NCBI RefSeq assembly: GCF_014203235.1
Contig: NZ_JACHIN010000004.1
Coordinates: forward strand, 654,817-718,816
Direction of reading: 5' to 3'
Source: Nonomuraea endophytica
GTDB taxonomy: Bacteria > Actinomycetota > Actinomycetes > Streptosporangiales > Streptosporangiaceae
Length of the DNA: 64,000 bases
The translations under genes were made by a program, and so were the position numbers. Positions 48,972 to 57,118 of the stretch are shown one piece after another; the stretch's first letter is position 1, and each line of letters begins with the position of its first letter. The notes under the pieces were generated by a model. It was not told where the DNA came from. It made no database searches and saw only the letters and a list, made by a program, of their open reading frames with translations.

Positions 48972-50775
48972 GGTCGGCCCCGCCGGCGCGGCGACGCCAG
49001 ACGAGCACGCCGCCGAGCACCACGACCAGGGCGATCCCGCCGGCGACCCAGGTCATGCCGCTCCCGGACCCCTCCGCCTTGGCCGCGGTCGTCGCGGTGG
49101 CCGGGGCGGCGTTGAGGTAGCTCCAGAAGGCGGTCTGCGACGGGTAGACGCCGTCGGCGTCCGGCTTGCCGAGCGTGAGACCGGTGACGGTGTCCTTGCG
49201 CGCCACGTCCAGGCCGTCGGCGTAGTAGTAGATCTGGTTGACGTTGGCGGCGTAGAGGATCTCCTGCATCTCGCCGATGACCTTGGCCCGCTCGCCCTGG
49301 TCGAACGTGGTCAGCTGCTTCTTGAACAGCTCGTCGAAGGCGGCGTCGCAGAAGAAGGAGTCGGTGTTGCCGCCGGTGCCGTCGTCCTTGGGCAGGGTGC
49401 CGCAGCTCTGGATGCCCAGCAGGTACGTGGGGTCGGGCCCGGTGGTCCAGGCGTCCATGAGCAGGTCCCAGTCGCCCTTGGCCAGGTCGCTGTTGAGCGC
49501 GGTCATGCTGAGCGACTGGATCGTCAGCTTGATCCCGATCTCCTTCATCCAGCCCACCACGTAGCCGGAGATGGCGGCGTCGGCCGCGTCGTCGGAGTGG
49601 ATGCCGAAGCGGAAGGCGAGCGGCCTGCCGCTCTTCGGGTCGGTGCGCACGCCGTCGGCGCCCTTGGTGTAGCCGGCCTCGTCGAGCACCCGGTTGGCCT
49701 GCGCCGGGTCGTACGGGGTCGGCTGGGCCGGGGTCCAGAACCACTGCGGCCAGGCCGGCGGCAGGTAGCCGTGGCCGAGCCGGCCGACGCCGTCGATCAC
49801 CTTCGTGACCAGCGTCTGCTTGTCGGTGGCCAGCGCGATCGCCTTGCGCAGCGCGGGGTCGCCGAGTGCCGGGTGGCCGGTGCCGATCTTCTTGCCGGAC
49901 CGGGTGCGGGCGTTGTGGTTGATCTCCAGGCCCATCCAGCCGTTGCCGACCGTCCGCACCGCCGCGATCTTCGGGTCCGCCTGGAGCGCCTTGAACTGGG
50001 TCGGGTTGACGCCGGCCTTGTAGTCGATCTGGCCGCTGCGCAGCGCCGCCACGGCCGCGTCGCCCGACTTGAAGCTCTGCAGGACCAGGTTGTCGAACTT
50101 CGGCGGGCCGAGCACGAACTCCTTGTTCGCGGTGAACTTGGCGTACTGCTCCTGCTTGTACTCCGTCAGCGTCCACGGGCCGTAGCCGACCAGCGGGAAG
50201 ACGTCGTTCTTGGCGTCCTTGAGGTTCTTGGCGAGCGGTTCCCAGACGTGCTTGGGCACGATCGGGATGCCGCTCATCGGGTGGCTCACGTACGGCACGC
50301 TCGCCTGCGGCGCCTTCGTCTTGATCACGAGGGTCGCCGGGCCCTCGGCGGTGACCTTCTCGAAGTTGGAGACCAGGGAGCCGTTGGCGGTGCCGGCGAC
50401 CGCGTCCGTCATGATCAGGTTGAGGGTCCAGGCGGCGTCCTCGGCGGTGATGGGCTTGCCGTCACTCCACTTCAGGCCCTCCCGGATCGTGAACGTCCAG
50501 GTGAGCCGGTCCGCCGACGGCTCCCACTTCGTCGCCAGGTAGGGGCCGGGCGCGCCGCTGGGGTCCAGGGAGTTCAGCGACGGGTAGACCATGCCGAACG
50601 TCTCCAGGGCGCCGTTGAAGAACGCCAGGAACGGGTTGAGCGTGTCCACGCCCGAGCCGTCCATGGCGGCGCGCAGCACCGTGGACCGCACAGGGGGCGC
50701 CGCCGCGCCCGCGGGAGCCGCGGGCACGGCGAACGCCAGGGTGAGCGCGCAGAGGACGGCGCCGATCCGTCTCAT
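48964..50775 (-). CDS. Opp/Dpp-type substrate-binding protein with C-terminal membrane anchor
   Basis: A 603-residue family-5 extracytoplasmic binding protein. The N-terminal signal peptide MRRIGAVLCALTLAFAVP ends in an AGA-type cleavage site without a lipobox Cys. Family-5 features are GLKWSDGKPITAEDAAWTL, then HPALGDPALRKAIALATDKQ and a GDWDLLMDAWTTGPDP region. The C-terminus has a hydrophobic helix (WVAGGIALVVVLGGVLVW) followed by RRRAGG, so it is anchored by its tail rather than by lipid. The ATG at 50775 follows GGAAGGAGC. It sits 114 nt downstream of the ring-opening amidohydrolase. The ligand is unknown. Confidence 0.93.
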   Translation of the reverse strand: MRRIGAVLCALTLAFAVPAAPAGAAAPPVRSTVLRAAMDGSGVDTLNPFLAFFNGALETFGMVYPSLNSLDPSGAPGPYLATKWEPSADRLTWTFTIREGLKWSDGKPITAEDAAWTLNLIMTDAVAGTANGSLVSNFEKVTAEGPATLVIKTKAPQASVPYVSHPMSGIPIVPKHVWEPLAKNLKDAKNDVFPLVGYGPWTLTEYKQEQYAKFTANKEFVLGPPKFDNLVLQSFKSGDAAVAALRSGQIDYKAGVNPTQFKALQADPKIAAVRTVGNGWMGLEINHNARTRSGKKIGTGHPALGDPALRKAIALATDKQTLVTKVIDGVGRLGHGYLPPAWPQWFWTPAQPTPYDPAQANRVLDEAGYTKGADGVRTDPKSGRPLAFRFGIHSDDAADAAISGYVVGWMKEIGIKLTIQSLSMTALNSDLAKGDWDLLMDAWTTGPDPTYLLGIQSCGTLPKDDGTGGNTDSFFCDAAFDELFKKQLTTFDQGERAKVIGEMQEILYAANVNQIYYYADGLDVARKDTVTGLTLGKPDADGVYPSQTAFWSYLNAAPATATTAAKAEGSGSGMTWVAGGIALVVVLGGVLVWRRRAGGADRE

Positions 50776-50889
50776 GGGGGGTGCTCCTTCCGGTCAGGTG
50801 TGAGAATGCTGACCAGATGAAGGGACGACCCCAAGATTCGTGCACGCTTGCGTCCCTGAGCGACGAAAACGTGGTGGGTGGTAAGAAGA

Positions 50890-51981
50890 TCAGCCCAGGT
50901 CGGCGATGGCGGCCACCGGGCCGCCGCCCGAGGGGCCCTGGTGCACCGCGGCCACCGAGACGAACACCGCCGGATCGCCCGTCACCGCCGCCGCCACGCC
51001 GCCCACGGTCGCCTTGATCTGCCGGTGCCAGTGCACGTCGGAGTCGTCGAGCATGATGTTGCGCCGCCCGCGCACCCGCCCCGACGGGTCGGCCTCGCAC
51101 TTCATGAAGACGTTGACCAGCCGCTCGCCCAGGTCCGAAGGATGCGGCCGCTCGGGCAGGTCGAGGCCGCTGTCGCGGATGGCGGCCCAGATGCCGTCGG
51201 CGTCGAGGGCGTCCTTCATCACGCTGTGCCCGATGCGGTAGCGTCCGCCGACGCCGCGCACGTTGCCCACGAGCACGATCTGCGCCCGGTCCAGCTCCAC
51301 CCCCGACGAGCAGGAGGCGACGCTGGAGTAGAGCGACAGGTCGCGGAAGATCTGCTCTTCCGAGGGCATCTCGATCTCGCCGAGCGCCACCGCGATGCCG
51401 AGGGCCGTGGTGGCGTTCGACAGGTCCATGGACGGGCCGGTCTCCTCGATCGCGGTGTCCTGGCCTCGGCTCTTGGCGTCGGTGATCGTGGCCAGCGTCA
51501 GCAGCGGCGTCTTGGTCTGCACGTAGTGCACGTCCGCCGGGTCGTCGATGCCGGCGATCTTCATGGCCTCGCGTACGCCGGCCGCGACCTTCTCCACCAT
51601 GGCCGGGCGGCCGATGTCCTCGGGCAGGATCACCTCGCTCATGGCCACGCCCACCGACAGGCGCGGCTCGTCGGAGGCGGGCGCGTCCGCGGTCGTGGCG
51701 AAGATCGTGGCGTGCGGGCTCAGCACCCCGTCGGTGCCGCCCGACCACACCAGCGGCACCGAATCCGGCGCCGGGTGCCCGTGCCTTTCCAGCACCTCGC
51801 GGAAGGCGCGGTCGGCCAGGATCCGGGTGTAGTCGTTCACCCCGCCGTTGCCCTCGGTCTTGCCGACCACCGCGAGCACCCGGGACGCCTCGATCACCCC
51901 GTCCGCTATCAGCCGTTCGAGCCCGGCGGCGTCCGTCACGCTCTCGATCGGCACTTTGCGTACCTCGATCGGGTCCGGCAT
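50890..51981 (-). CDS. Ring-opening amidohydrolase (cyanuric acid amidohydrolase/barbiturase family)
   Basis: A 363-residue enzyme of the AtzD/barbiturase family, which hydrolyses a cyclic imide or ureide C-N bond. The three-fold internal repeat carries three Lys-Ser pairs: Lys41 (GKTEGN) and Ser80 (WSGGTDG), Lys157 (VQTKTPLL) and Ser225/226 (SCSSGVEL), and Lys294 (FMKCEAD) with Ser351 (GPSGGGP). All six positions are present, so activity is likely. Whether the substrate is cyanuric acid, barbiturate or another ring cannot be decided from the sequence. The ATG at 51981 immediately follows the carbamate kinase stop (0 nt gap). Barbiturase would give ureidomalonate; cyanuric acid hydrolase gives carboxybiuret. 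It is upstream of oppA. Confidence 0.93.
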   Translation of the reverse strand: MPDPIEVRKVPIESVTDAAGLERLIADGVIEASRVLAVVGKTEGNGGVNDYTRILADRAFREVLERHGHPAPDSVPLVWSGGTDGVLSPHATIFATTADAPASDEPRLSVGVAMSEVILPEDIGRPAMVEKVAAGVREAMKIAGIDDPADVHYVQTKTPLLTLATITDAKSRGQDTAIEETGPSMDLSNATTALGIAVALGEIEMPSEEQIFRDLSLYSSVASCSSGVELDRAQIVLVGNVRGVGGRYRIGHSVMKDALDADGIWAAIRDSGLDLPERPHPSDLGERLVNVFMKCEADPSGRVRGRRNIMLDDSDVHWHRQIKATVGGVAAAVTGDPAVFVSVAAVHQGPSGGGPVAAIADLG

Positions 51982-52896
51982 CTATTGCCCCTTCTCCACT
52001 TGTGTACCGACATCTCCGTCCAGGGCGGCGGCGATCTCGGGGAGCGAGGTGATCACCGCTCGTTCCCCGCCCGCCGCGACGAAGCGCAGCGCCGCCTCCA
52101 CCTTCGGTCCCATGCTCCCCCCGGCGAAGTGCCCGGCGGCGTGCAGGACACGCAACTCGGGCAGGGAAATCCGGCCGATCGGGCGCGGGTCGGGCCCGCC
52201 GTACCCGATCATGGCGTGTGGCACGTCCGTCGCGATGATCAGCACCTTCGCCCGTACGGCCCGCGCCAGCAGCGCCGCCGCCAGATCCTTGTCGATCACC
52301 GCCTCGACGCCGGTCAGGACGCCGCCCGGCTGCCGCACCACCGGCACTCCCCCGCCGCCCGCGGCCACGACGGTGAACCCGGCGTCCATGAGCGTGGTCA
52401 CCGCGCCCGCGTCGAGGATCTCCAGCGGCTCCGGCGAGGCCACCACCCGGCGCCACCCCCGGCCGAAGCTGCGCCACGTCTGGCCGAGCTTCTCGAAGCG
52501 CCGCGCCTCCTCCTCGGTGAAGTAGCGGCCGATGGGCTTGACCGGCTCGGCGAAGCCCGGGTCGGCGGGGTCCACCAGCGTCCTGGTGACGACGGTGGCG
52601 ACGCGGGGGCCGAGCGCGTTCATGATCAGGGTGCCGATCGTGGCCTGGGTCTGCGCGCCGCACCAGTCCAGCGGCACGGGCGGCACCACGGCCGCGGCCA
52701 GCTGGTTCTTCAGCAGCAGGTTGCCCACCTGGGGGCCGTTGCCGTGCGTGAGCGTCACCCGGTGGCCGGCGTCCAGCAGCGTGCGCACGTGCCGCATCGC
52801 CTCCTCGACCGCCGCGCGCTGGTGTTCGGGCGCCGCGCTGCCGTCCGGGGCGGTCATGGCGTTGCCGCCGAGTGCGATGAGTAGCCGTTCCCCCAC
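51982..52896 (-). CDS. arcC: Carbamate kinase
   Basis: A 304-residue amino-acid-kinase-fold enzyme. Motifs are ALGGNAM at the N-terminus, GNGPQVGNLLLKN, LDWCGAQTQATIGTL, PIGRYF, VAAGGGGVPV and IDKDLAAALLA, as expected for carbamate kinase (ArcC). It transfers phosphate between carbamoyl phosphate and ADP, so in catabolism it yields ATP plus carbamate. No carbamoyltransferase or arginine deiminase is nearby, unlike the arginine deiminase pathway. It is translated directly before the ring-opening amidohydrolase. The GTG at 52896 lies 7 nt after a TAGCGT box and has no Shine-Dalgarno, so leaderless expression is likely. Confidence 0.93.
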   Translation of the reverse strand: MGERLLIALGGNAMTAPDGSAAPEHQRAAVEEAMRHVRTLLDAGHRVTLTHGNGPQVGNLLLKNQLAAAVVPPVPLDWCGAQTQATIGTLIMNALGPRVATVVTRTLVDPADPGFAEPVKPIGRYFTEEEARRFEKLGQTWRSFGRGWRRVVASPEPLEILDAGAVTTLMDAGFTVVAAGGGGVPVVRQPGGVLTGVEAVIDKDLAAALLARAVRAKVLIIATDVPHAMIGYGGPDPRPIGRISLPELRVLHAAGHFAGGSMGPKVEAALRFVAAGGERAVITSLPEIAAALDGDVGTQVEKGQ

Positions 52897-52903
52897 GCAG
52901 GCG

Positions 52904-52924
52904 ACGCTAGCCGAGCGGCTCGGC
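52904..52924 (-). promoter_or_regulatory. TANNNT box plus hairpin upstream of arcC
   Basis: On the minus strand TAGCGT (52909-52904) ends 7 nt before the arcC GTG. A palindrome, GCCGAG-CCG-CTCGGC (52910-52924), abuts it and would occupy the -10/-35 spacer. Together they form a candidate repressible promoter. Confidence 0.4.
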
Positions 52925-52961
52925 CCCGTTCATGGGCAATGTCTGCCGACGTCGTGACGAG

Positions 52962-52981
52962 ATGTACGGCATGGCGGACAT
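52962..52981. promoter_or_regulatory. 20-bp imperfect palindrome upstream of arcC operon
   Basis: ATGTACGGCATGGCGGACAT is symmetric at 16 of 20 positions around CATG. A related half-site, ATGTCTGCC, lies at 52939-52947. The pair resembles a two-site operator between the arcC operon and the divergent hydrolase. The regulator is unknown. Confidence 0.45.
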
Positions 52982-53116
52982 TCCTCGTTCGTTCCAGCCG
53001 CGCGCGGCGAGAACCACGAGGCGCCCGGCCGGGCCATCGAGCCGGCCCCGGGCTACGCCTGGCGCTGTGCAGGCGGGGGCATCCGGCTGGGGCGCGGGGA
53101 GTAGGGCGGGCGTCGG

Positions 53117-53122
53117 TAGAGT
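53117..53122 (+). promoter_or_regulatory. TANNNT -10-like box before alpha/beta hydrolase
   Basis: TAGAGT ends 6 nt before the ATG at 53129, with no ribosome-binding site between. Confidence 0.4.
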
Positions 53123-53128
53123 CGCCGC

Positions 53129-53788
53129 ATGATGCGTGAGACCACGGCGAACGGGTTGAAGATCGTCTATCGGGAGGAAGGCCCGGCCGACGCTCCCCTC
53201 ATGGTGCTGATCCACGGCAGGACCGCCAACCACAACGACTGGAACGGCATCATCCAGCACTTCGCCAGGCGCTACCACGTGCTGGCTCCCGACCTGCGCG
53301 GGCATGGCGAGAGCGCGTACCCGGGCAGCTATGCGCTCCCCGACATGGCCGACGACGTCGCCGGGCTGCTCGACGGGCGCAGGGCGGTGATCGTGGCGCA
53401 CTCGCTGGGCGCGATGGTGGCCTTCCACCTGGCGATGCGCCGTCCCGAGCTGGTGGAGCGCCTCGTGCTGGAGGATCCGGGCGCGCCGCTGCCCATGACC
53501 GGGCGGGCGGCGCTGGTCCGCGACGACTCCACCGGGTTCGACTGGGAGATGGTGTTGCAGACCGAGCGGCAGTTCGTGGACCCGGATCCGGCGTGGGCCG
53601 AGGGGCTCACCCGGCTGGCCGTGCCGACGCTGGTGCTGTCGGGCGGGCCGAGCAGCCAGATCAGGGCCGAGCCGGTGGCCGAGCTCATTCCGGGCGCCGC
53701 GCTGGTCACGATCGACGTCGGCCACCTGATCCACAGGGACGCGCGCGCCGCTTTCCTGGAGGCCGTCGAGGAGTTCCTGGAGGCCTGA
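53129..53788 (+). CDS. Alpha/beta hydrolase
   Basis: A 219-residue alpha/beta-fold hydrolase. The oxyanion region is LIHGRTANHNDW, the nucleophile elbow is VAHSLGAM with Ser as nucleophile, and the catalytic His is in GHLIHRD near the C-terminus. Acid residue position is likely Asp in the strand after LVLSGG. Size is small but complete. It may start at ATG 53129 or the next codon, ATG 53132. It is divergent from the arcC operon across 232 nt and is followed closely by a 2-hydroxyacid dehydrogenase. Substrate is unknown. Confidence 0.92.
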   Translation: MMRETTANGLKIVYREEGPADAPLMVLIHGRTANHNDWNGIIQHFARRYHVLAPDLRGHGESAYPGSYALPDMADDVAGLLDGRRAVIVAHSLGAMVAFHLAMRRPELVERLVLEDPGAPLPMTGRAALVRDDSTGFDWEMVLQTERQFVDPDPAWAEGLTRLAVPTLVLSGGPSSQIRAEPVAELIPGAALVTIDVGHLIHRDARAAFLEAVEEFLEA

Positions 53789-53791
53789 TCG

Positions 53792-53797
53792 TAGAGT
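53792..53797 (+). promoter_or_regulatory. TANNNT box before 2-hydroxyacid dehydrogenase
   Basis: TAGAGT ends 8 nt before the ATG at 53806 and just after the upstream stop. It may start an additional internal, leaderless transcript. Confidence 0.3.
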
Positions 53798-53805
53798 GCT
53801 GAGGC

Positions 53806-54756
53806 ATGCGGATCACGGTAAGCGCTTCCCCTGCCCTTCGAGCCCAGTTCTTCCCCGACCTCGATCGGTTGCTCGCACTCGGCGACGTCCGGATCGTCGA
53901 CGACCACGCCGATCTGCCCGCCGCGTTGCCCGGCACGCGGGTGCTGGTGACCAGCTGGGGCGCGCCCGCGCTGGGACGTGAGCTGCTCGACCTGGCACCC
54001 GAGCTGCGGCTGCTGGCCCATACGGGCGCGACCGTGAAGCCGTTCGTGACCGGCGAGTCGTGGGCCCGCGGCGTCCGGGTGACCCAGGCGGGCGCGGGCA
54101 TGGCCAGGTCGGTGGCGGAGGCGTCGCTGGCGTTCACGCTGGCGTTGCTGTACCGGCTGCAGCGCTTCGACCACGCGTTGCGCTCCGGCGCGGACTGGGC
54201 CGCCGCCTCGGAGGCGCCGCCCCGGCACGAGATCCTCGGCTGCCGGATCGGGGTGGTCGGCGCGTCGCGTACCGGCCGGGCCTACATCGACCTGGTACGC
54301 GCGCTGGGCGCCGAGGTGGCGGTGCACGATCCCTACTTCGAGGGCTCGGTCGGCCTGGACGACCTGCTGGCCACGAGCCGGGTCGTGGCGCTGCACGCGC
54401 CGGTGCTGCCCGAGACCAGGCACATGATCGGCGCGCGTGAGCTGGCGCTGATGCCGGACGGCGCCATGCTGGTCAACACCGCGCGCTCGTGGCTGGTGGA
54501 CCAGGATGCGCTGCTTGCGGAGCTGCGTACCGGGCGGCTGGACGCGGCGCTCGACGTGTTCGACGAGGAGCCGCTGCCGACCGATCACCCGTTCCGGCGG
54601 CTGCCGAACGTCCTGCTCACCCCGCACCGGGCGGCCGGCACCGTGGAGTGCTACCGGCGGCTCGGCGACATCGTGATCGACGAGATCGCCCGCTTCGCCG
54701 CAGGCCGGCCCCTGGAGCACGAGGTCACGGCGGAGATGCTGTCCAGAATGGGCTGA
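53806..54756 (+). CDS. D-2-hydroxyacid dehydrogenase family protein
   Basis: A 316-residue NAD-dependent dehydrogenase. The Rossmann nucleotide site reads GVVGASRTG (normally GxGxxG, with Ser here at the second Gly). Catalytic residues are Arg in VNTARSW, Glu in DVFDEEPLP and His in LLTPHRAAGT, as in the D-isomer-specific 2-hydroxyacid dehydrogenases. It likely reduces or oxidises an alpha-keto/hydroxy acid; substrate is not known. The ATG at 53806 has a weak GAGG just upstream. It is 17 nt after the hydrolase gene and 6 nt before the membrane protein gene, so the three may form an operon. Confidence 0.92.
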   Translation: MRITVSASPALRAQFFPDLDRLLALGDVRIVDDHADLPAALPGTRVLVTSWGAPALGRELLDLAPELRLLAHTGATVKPFVTGESWARGVRVTQAGAGMARSVAEASLAFTLALLYRLQRFDHALRSGADWAAASEAPPRHEILGCRIGVVGASRTGRAYIDLVRALGAEVAVHDPYFEGSVGLDDLLATSRVVALHAPVLPETRHMIGARELALMPDGAMLVNTARSWLVDQDALLAELRTGRLDAALDVFDEEPLPTDHPFRRLPNVLLTPHRAAGTVECYRRLGDIVIDEIARFAAGRPLEHEVTAEMLSRMG

Positions 54757-54762
54757 CCAGGC

Positions 54763-55884
54763 GTGACCGTAATGTCACAAAGATCCGCGAAGGTAGGGAG
54801 AGTGGCTACGAAGCTCGGCGAGCACTTGCGGGACCGGCTGCGCACGTTCGGGCTGATGGCTCCCTCGGTGGCGCAGTGCTCGGTCGGCGCGGCGCTGGCC
54901 TGGGTGATCGCCACCCAGCTCCTCGGCCACGCCCGCCCGTTCTTCGCGCCCATCGCCGTGCTCATCTGCGTCGGCGTCGGGCTCGGGCAACGGCTGCGCC
55001 GGGTGATCGAGCTCGTCGTCGGCGTCAGCCTCGGCGTCGGCGTGGGCGACCTGCTCGTCGCCTCGATCGGCTCGGGCCCGTGGCAGATCGCGCTGGTCGT
55101 CGGCCTCGCCATGTCGGCGGCGGTGCTGCTGAACAGCGGCGCGCTGTTCGTCGCGCAGGCCGGGTCGTCGGCCGTGCTGGTCGCCACCCTGCTGCCGCCC
55201 GGCGACACCGGCGGCCTGGACCGCATGCTCGACGCGCTCACCGGCGGCGTCGTCGGCATCGCGGCCGTGGCGCTGCTGCCCGCCAGCCCCTTCGCCATCG
55301 CCGCCAAGCACGCCTCCGGGGTGCTCGACGCGCTGTCCACGGTGCTGGAGAAGTGCGCCGAGGCGATCGAGAAGCGGGACGCGGACCTGGCCGCCGAGGC
55401 GCTGGAGGAGGCGCGCGGCACCCAGGCGGTGATCGAGGAGTTCGAGCAGGCGCTGGAGACCAGCCGGGAGATCGCCACGATCTCGCCGCTGCACTGGCAC
55501 CGCCGCGCCCGCCTGAGCCGCTACGAGAGCGCGGCGGTGCCCGTGGACCTCGCGCTGCGCAACGCCCGTGTGCTGGCCCGCCGCACGCTGGCCGCGCTCG
55601 GCGAGACGTCGCCGCCGCCGACCACGCTGGCCACCTCGCTGCGCGAGGTCTCCGAGGCGACCCTGCTCCTGCAACTGGAGCTCGGCGCGGGCCGCGAACC
55701 CCAGCTCGCCCGGCAGGCCCTGCTCGCCGTGGCCGCCCGGCAGCGTCCTGACCGGCTGGGCTTCTCCGCCGACGTGATACTCGCCCAGTTGCGCTCGATC
55801 GTGGTCGACCTGCTCCAGGCCACCGGCATCAGCAACGACGAGGCCACGGCCGCGCTGCCCCCGCTGGACTTCACCCCGCCCTGA
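54763..55884 (+). CDS. FUSC-like (aromatic acid exporter type) membrane protein
   Basis: A 373-residue protein with about six N-terminal helices (residues ~30-190; GAALAWVIATQLLGHARPFFAPIAVLI, GVSLGVGVGDLLV, GGVVGIAAVALLP) followed by a long helical cytoplasmic domain. The pattern matches the FUSC/YccS family, often called aromatic acid exporters, as a half-size member. The cytoplasmic part contains EALEEARGTQAVIEEFEQAL. A GTG at 54763 is the earliest start; ATG at 54772 (MSQRSAKVG) is also credible. It is coupled to the dehydrogenase upstream and ends 13 nt past the convergent transporter's stop. Substrate is unknown. Confidence 0.84.
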   Translation: MTVMSQRSAKVGRVATKLGEHLRDRLRTFGLMAPSVAQCSVGAALAWVIATQLLGHARPFFAPIAVLICVGVGLGQRLRRVIELVVGVSLGVGVGDLLVASIGSGPWQIALVVGLAMSAAVLLNSGALFVAQAGSSAVLVATLLPPGDTGGLDRMLDALTGGVVGIAAVALLPASPFAIAAKHASGVLDALSTVLEKCAEAIEKRDADLAAEALEEARGTQAVIEEFEQALETSREIATISPLHWHRRARLSRYESAAVPVDLALRNARVLARRTLAALGETSPPPTTLATSLREVSEATLLLQLELGAGREPQLARQALLAVAARQRPDRLGFSADVILAQLRSIVVDLLQATGISNDEATAALPPLDFTPP

Positions 55885-57118
55885 CCAGCTCCATCGCGGC
55901 CAGCGCCGTGCTGCCCAGCCCGCCGGCCAGCACCAGCAGCGCCCCGGCCAGGGGCAGGTGGCGGGTCCAGCGGTGCCGGGTCACCGTACCGAGAAGATCA
56001 CTCCCACGCAGTACGGCCAGCCCGACCGCCGACAGCGTGAGCGCCATGCCCACCCCGAAGGCGGCGACCAGCACGAGCGCGACGAACGCCCGGCCGGACA
56101 GCAGGCCGGTCAGCAGCAGCAGGAAGGCCGACGGCGAGGGCAGCAGACCGCCGGAGACCCCCAGCGTGACCAGCCCGCGCCGGGTGAGCAGCGACCCCTC
56201 GTGCCCATGACCGTGTCCGTGTCCGTGGCCATGCCCATGACCGTGCCCATGGCCGTGCCCGTGCCCGTGCCCGTGGCCGCCCAGTGCGCCCTGGGCGCGC
56301 AGGTGGCGGTACACCAGGCCGCCGCCCACCGACAGGACCGCCGCCGCCCCGGCCAGTTGCAGCCAGCGGGTCACCGCGCCCAGGTCGGGCGCGTTGTCCA
56401 CGGCCAGCCACCACACCACAGCCAGCACCGCCACCGACACCGTGTGCATGAGCGCCACGACGCCGCCCAGCCGCACCGCGTCCATGGGACGAGCCTGGCC
56501 GCCGAGCAGGTAACCGGCGGTCAGCGTCTTGCCGTGCCCGGGAGCGCAGGCGTGGGCCGCCCCCGCCACCAGTGCCACCAGCAGCGCCAGCGGCAGGAAC
56601 CGGTCGATCAGCGACGGCAGGTCCGTGGTGAACGACGTGGAGGTGGCCGTGGCCGCGGTGCCGCTGAGCCGTACCGGATGGGCGGGCGCGTCGGCGGTGT
56701 GGAGCGCGCCCGAGCCCGACGGCGTGACCGACACCGTGCGGTAGGCGGCGTTGAGGTCGTGCAGCAGCGTCACGCTCACGCGCAGCTCGCCGGCCACCTG
56801 GGGGCAGTGGAAGCGCAGCACGGCGCCGGTCGTGGCCAGCGCCCCGGTACGCACCTCGGTCACCGGGCAGTCGGCCGCGCCCTGCCGGACCGTCACCCCA
56901 CGCCGGAAATATCCGTCGAGGGCGGGGACGGCCTTGGTCAGCGCGGCGATGTCGTCGGCGGCCGCCGACCAGGTGATCTCGACCGCCGGGCCGTCGGCGC
57001 GGATCTTCGCCACGGGCGGCGGGCCGAAGGGGTGTGCCCACCCCGGACCCGCCGCCCCCAGCAGGATCAGCGCCACCGCGCCCGCGACCGCGAGCAGGCG
57101 AGCCAATCCCTTGGTCAT
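55871..57118 (-). CDS. NicO-family nickel/cobalt (metal) transporter with His-rich loop
   Basis: A 415-residue membrane protein. A signal-like N-terminal helix ends near AHPFGPPPV, followed by a ~150-residue extracytoplasmic domain. The NicO core motifs are HACAPGHGKTLTAGYLLG and GVSGGLLPSPSAFLLLL. Between helices, 13 His residues alternate with Gly (56201-56278), a cytoplasmic metal-binding loop. It likely exports or imports Ni2+, Co2+ or a similar ion; direction is uncertain in this family. The ATG at 57118 overlaps the metallophosphatase stop (ATGA), so the two proteins are co-produced. It converges with the FUSC gene, overlapping it by 14 nt. Confidence 0.88.
   Translation of the reverse strand: MTKGLARLLAVAGAVALILLGAAGPGWAHPFGPPPVAKIRADGPAVEITWSAAADDIAALTKAVPALDGYFRRGVTVRQGAADCPVTEVRTGALATTGAVLRFHCPQVAGELRVSVTLLHDLNAAYRTVSVTPSGSGALHTADAPAHPVRLSGTAATATSTSFTTDLPSLIDRFLPLALLVALVAGAAHACAPGHGKTLTAGYLLGGQARPMDAVRLGGVVALMHTVSVAVLAVVWWLAVDNAPDLGAVTRWLQLAGAAAVLSVGGGLVYRHLRAQGALGGHGHGHGHGHGHGHGHGHGHGHGHGHEGSLLTRRGLVTLGVSGGLLPSPSAFLLLLTGLLSGRAFVALVLVAAFGVGMALTLSAVGLAVLRGSDLLGTVTRHRWTRHLPLAGALLVLAGGLGSTALAAMELVRAG
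56201..56278 (-). repeat. Hexanucleotide repeat encoding (His-Gly)13
   Basis: Thirteen consecutive 6-bp units of (GTG or ATG) plus NCC on the plus strand encode alternating His-Gly on the minus strand. Third-base variation shows selection on protein sequence rather than pure slippage. Confidence 0.92.

Noticed and set aside
50890..51981. Specific naming of the amidohydrolase as AtzD or barbiturase
   Set aside because: Both activities share the Lys/Ser framework; no residue I can see decides between them, so only the family is named.
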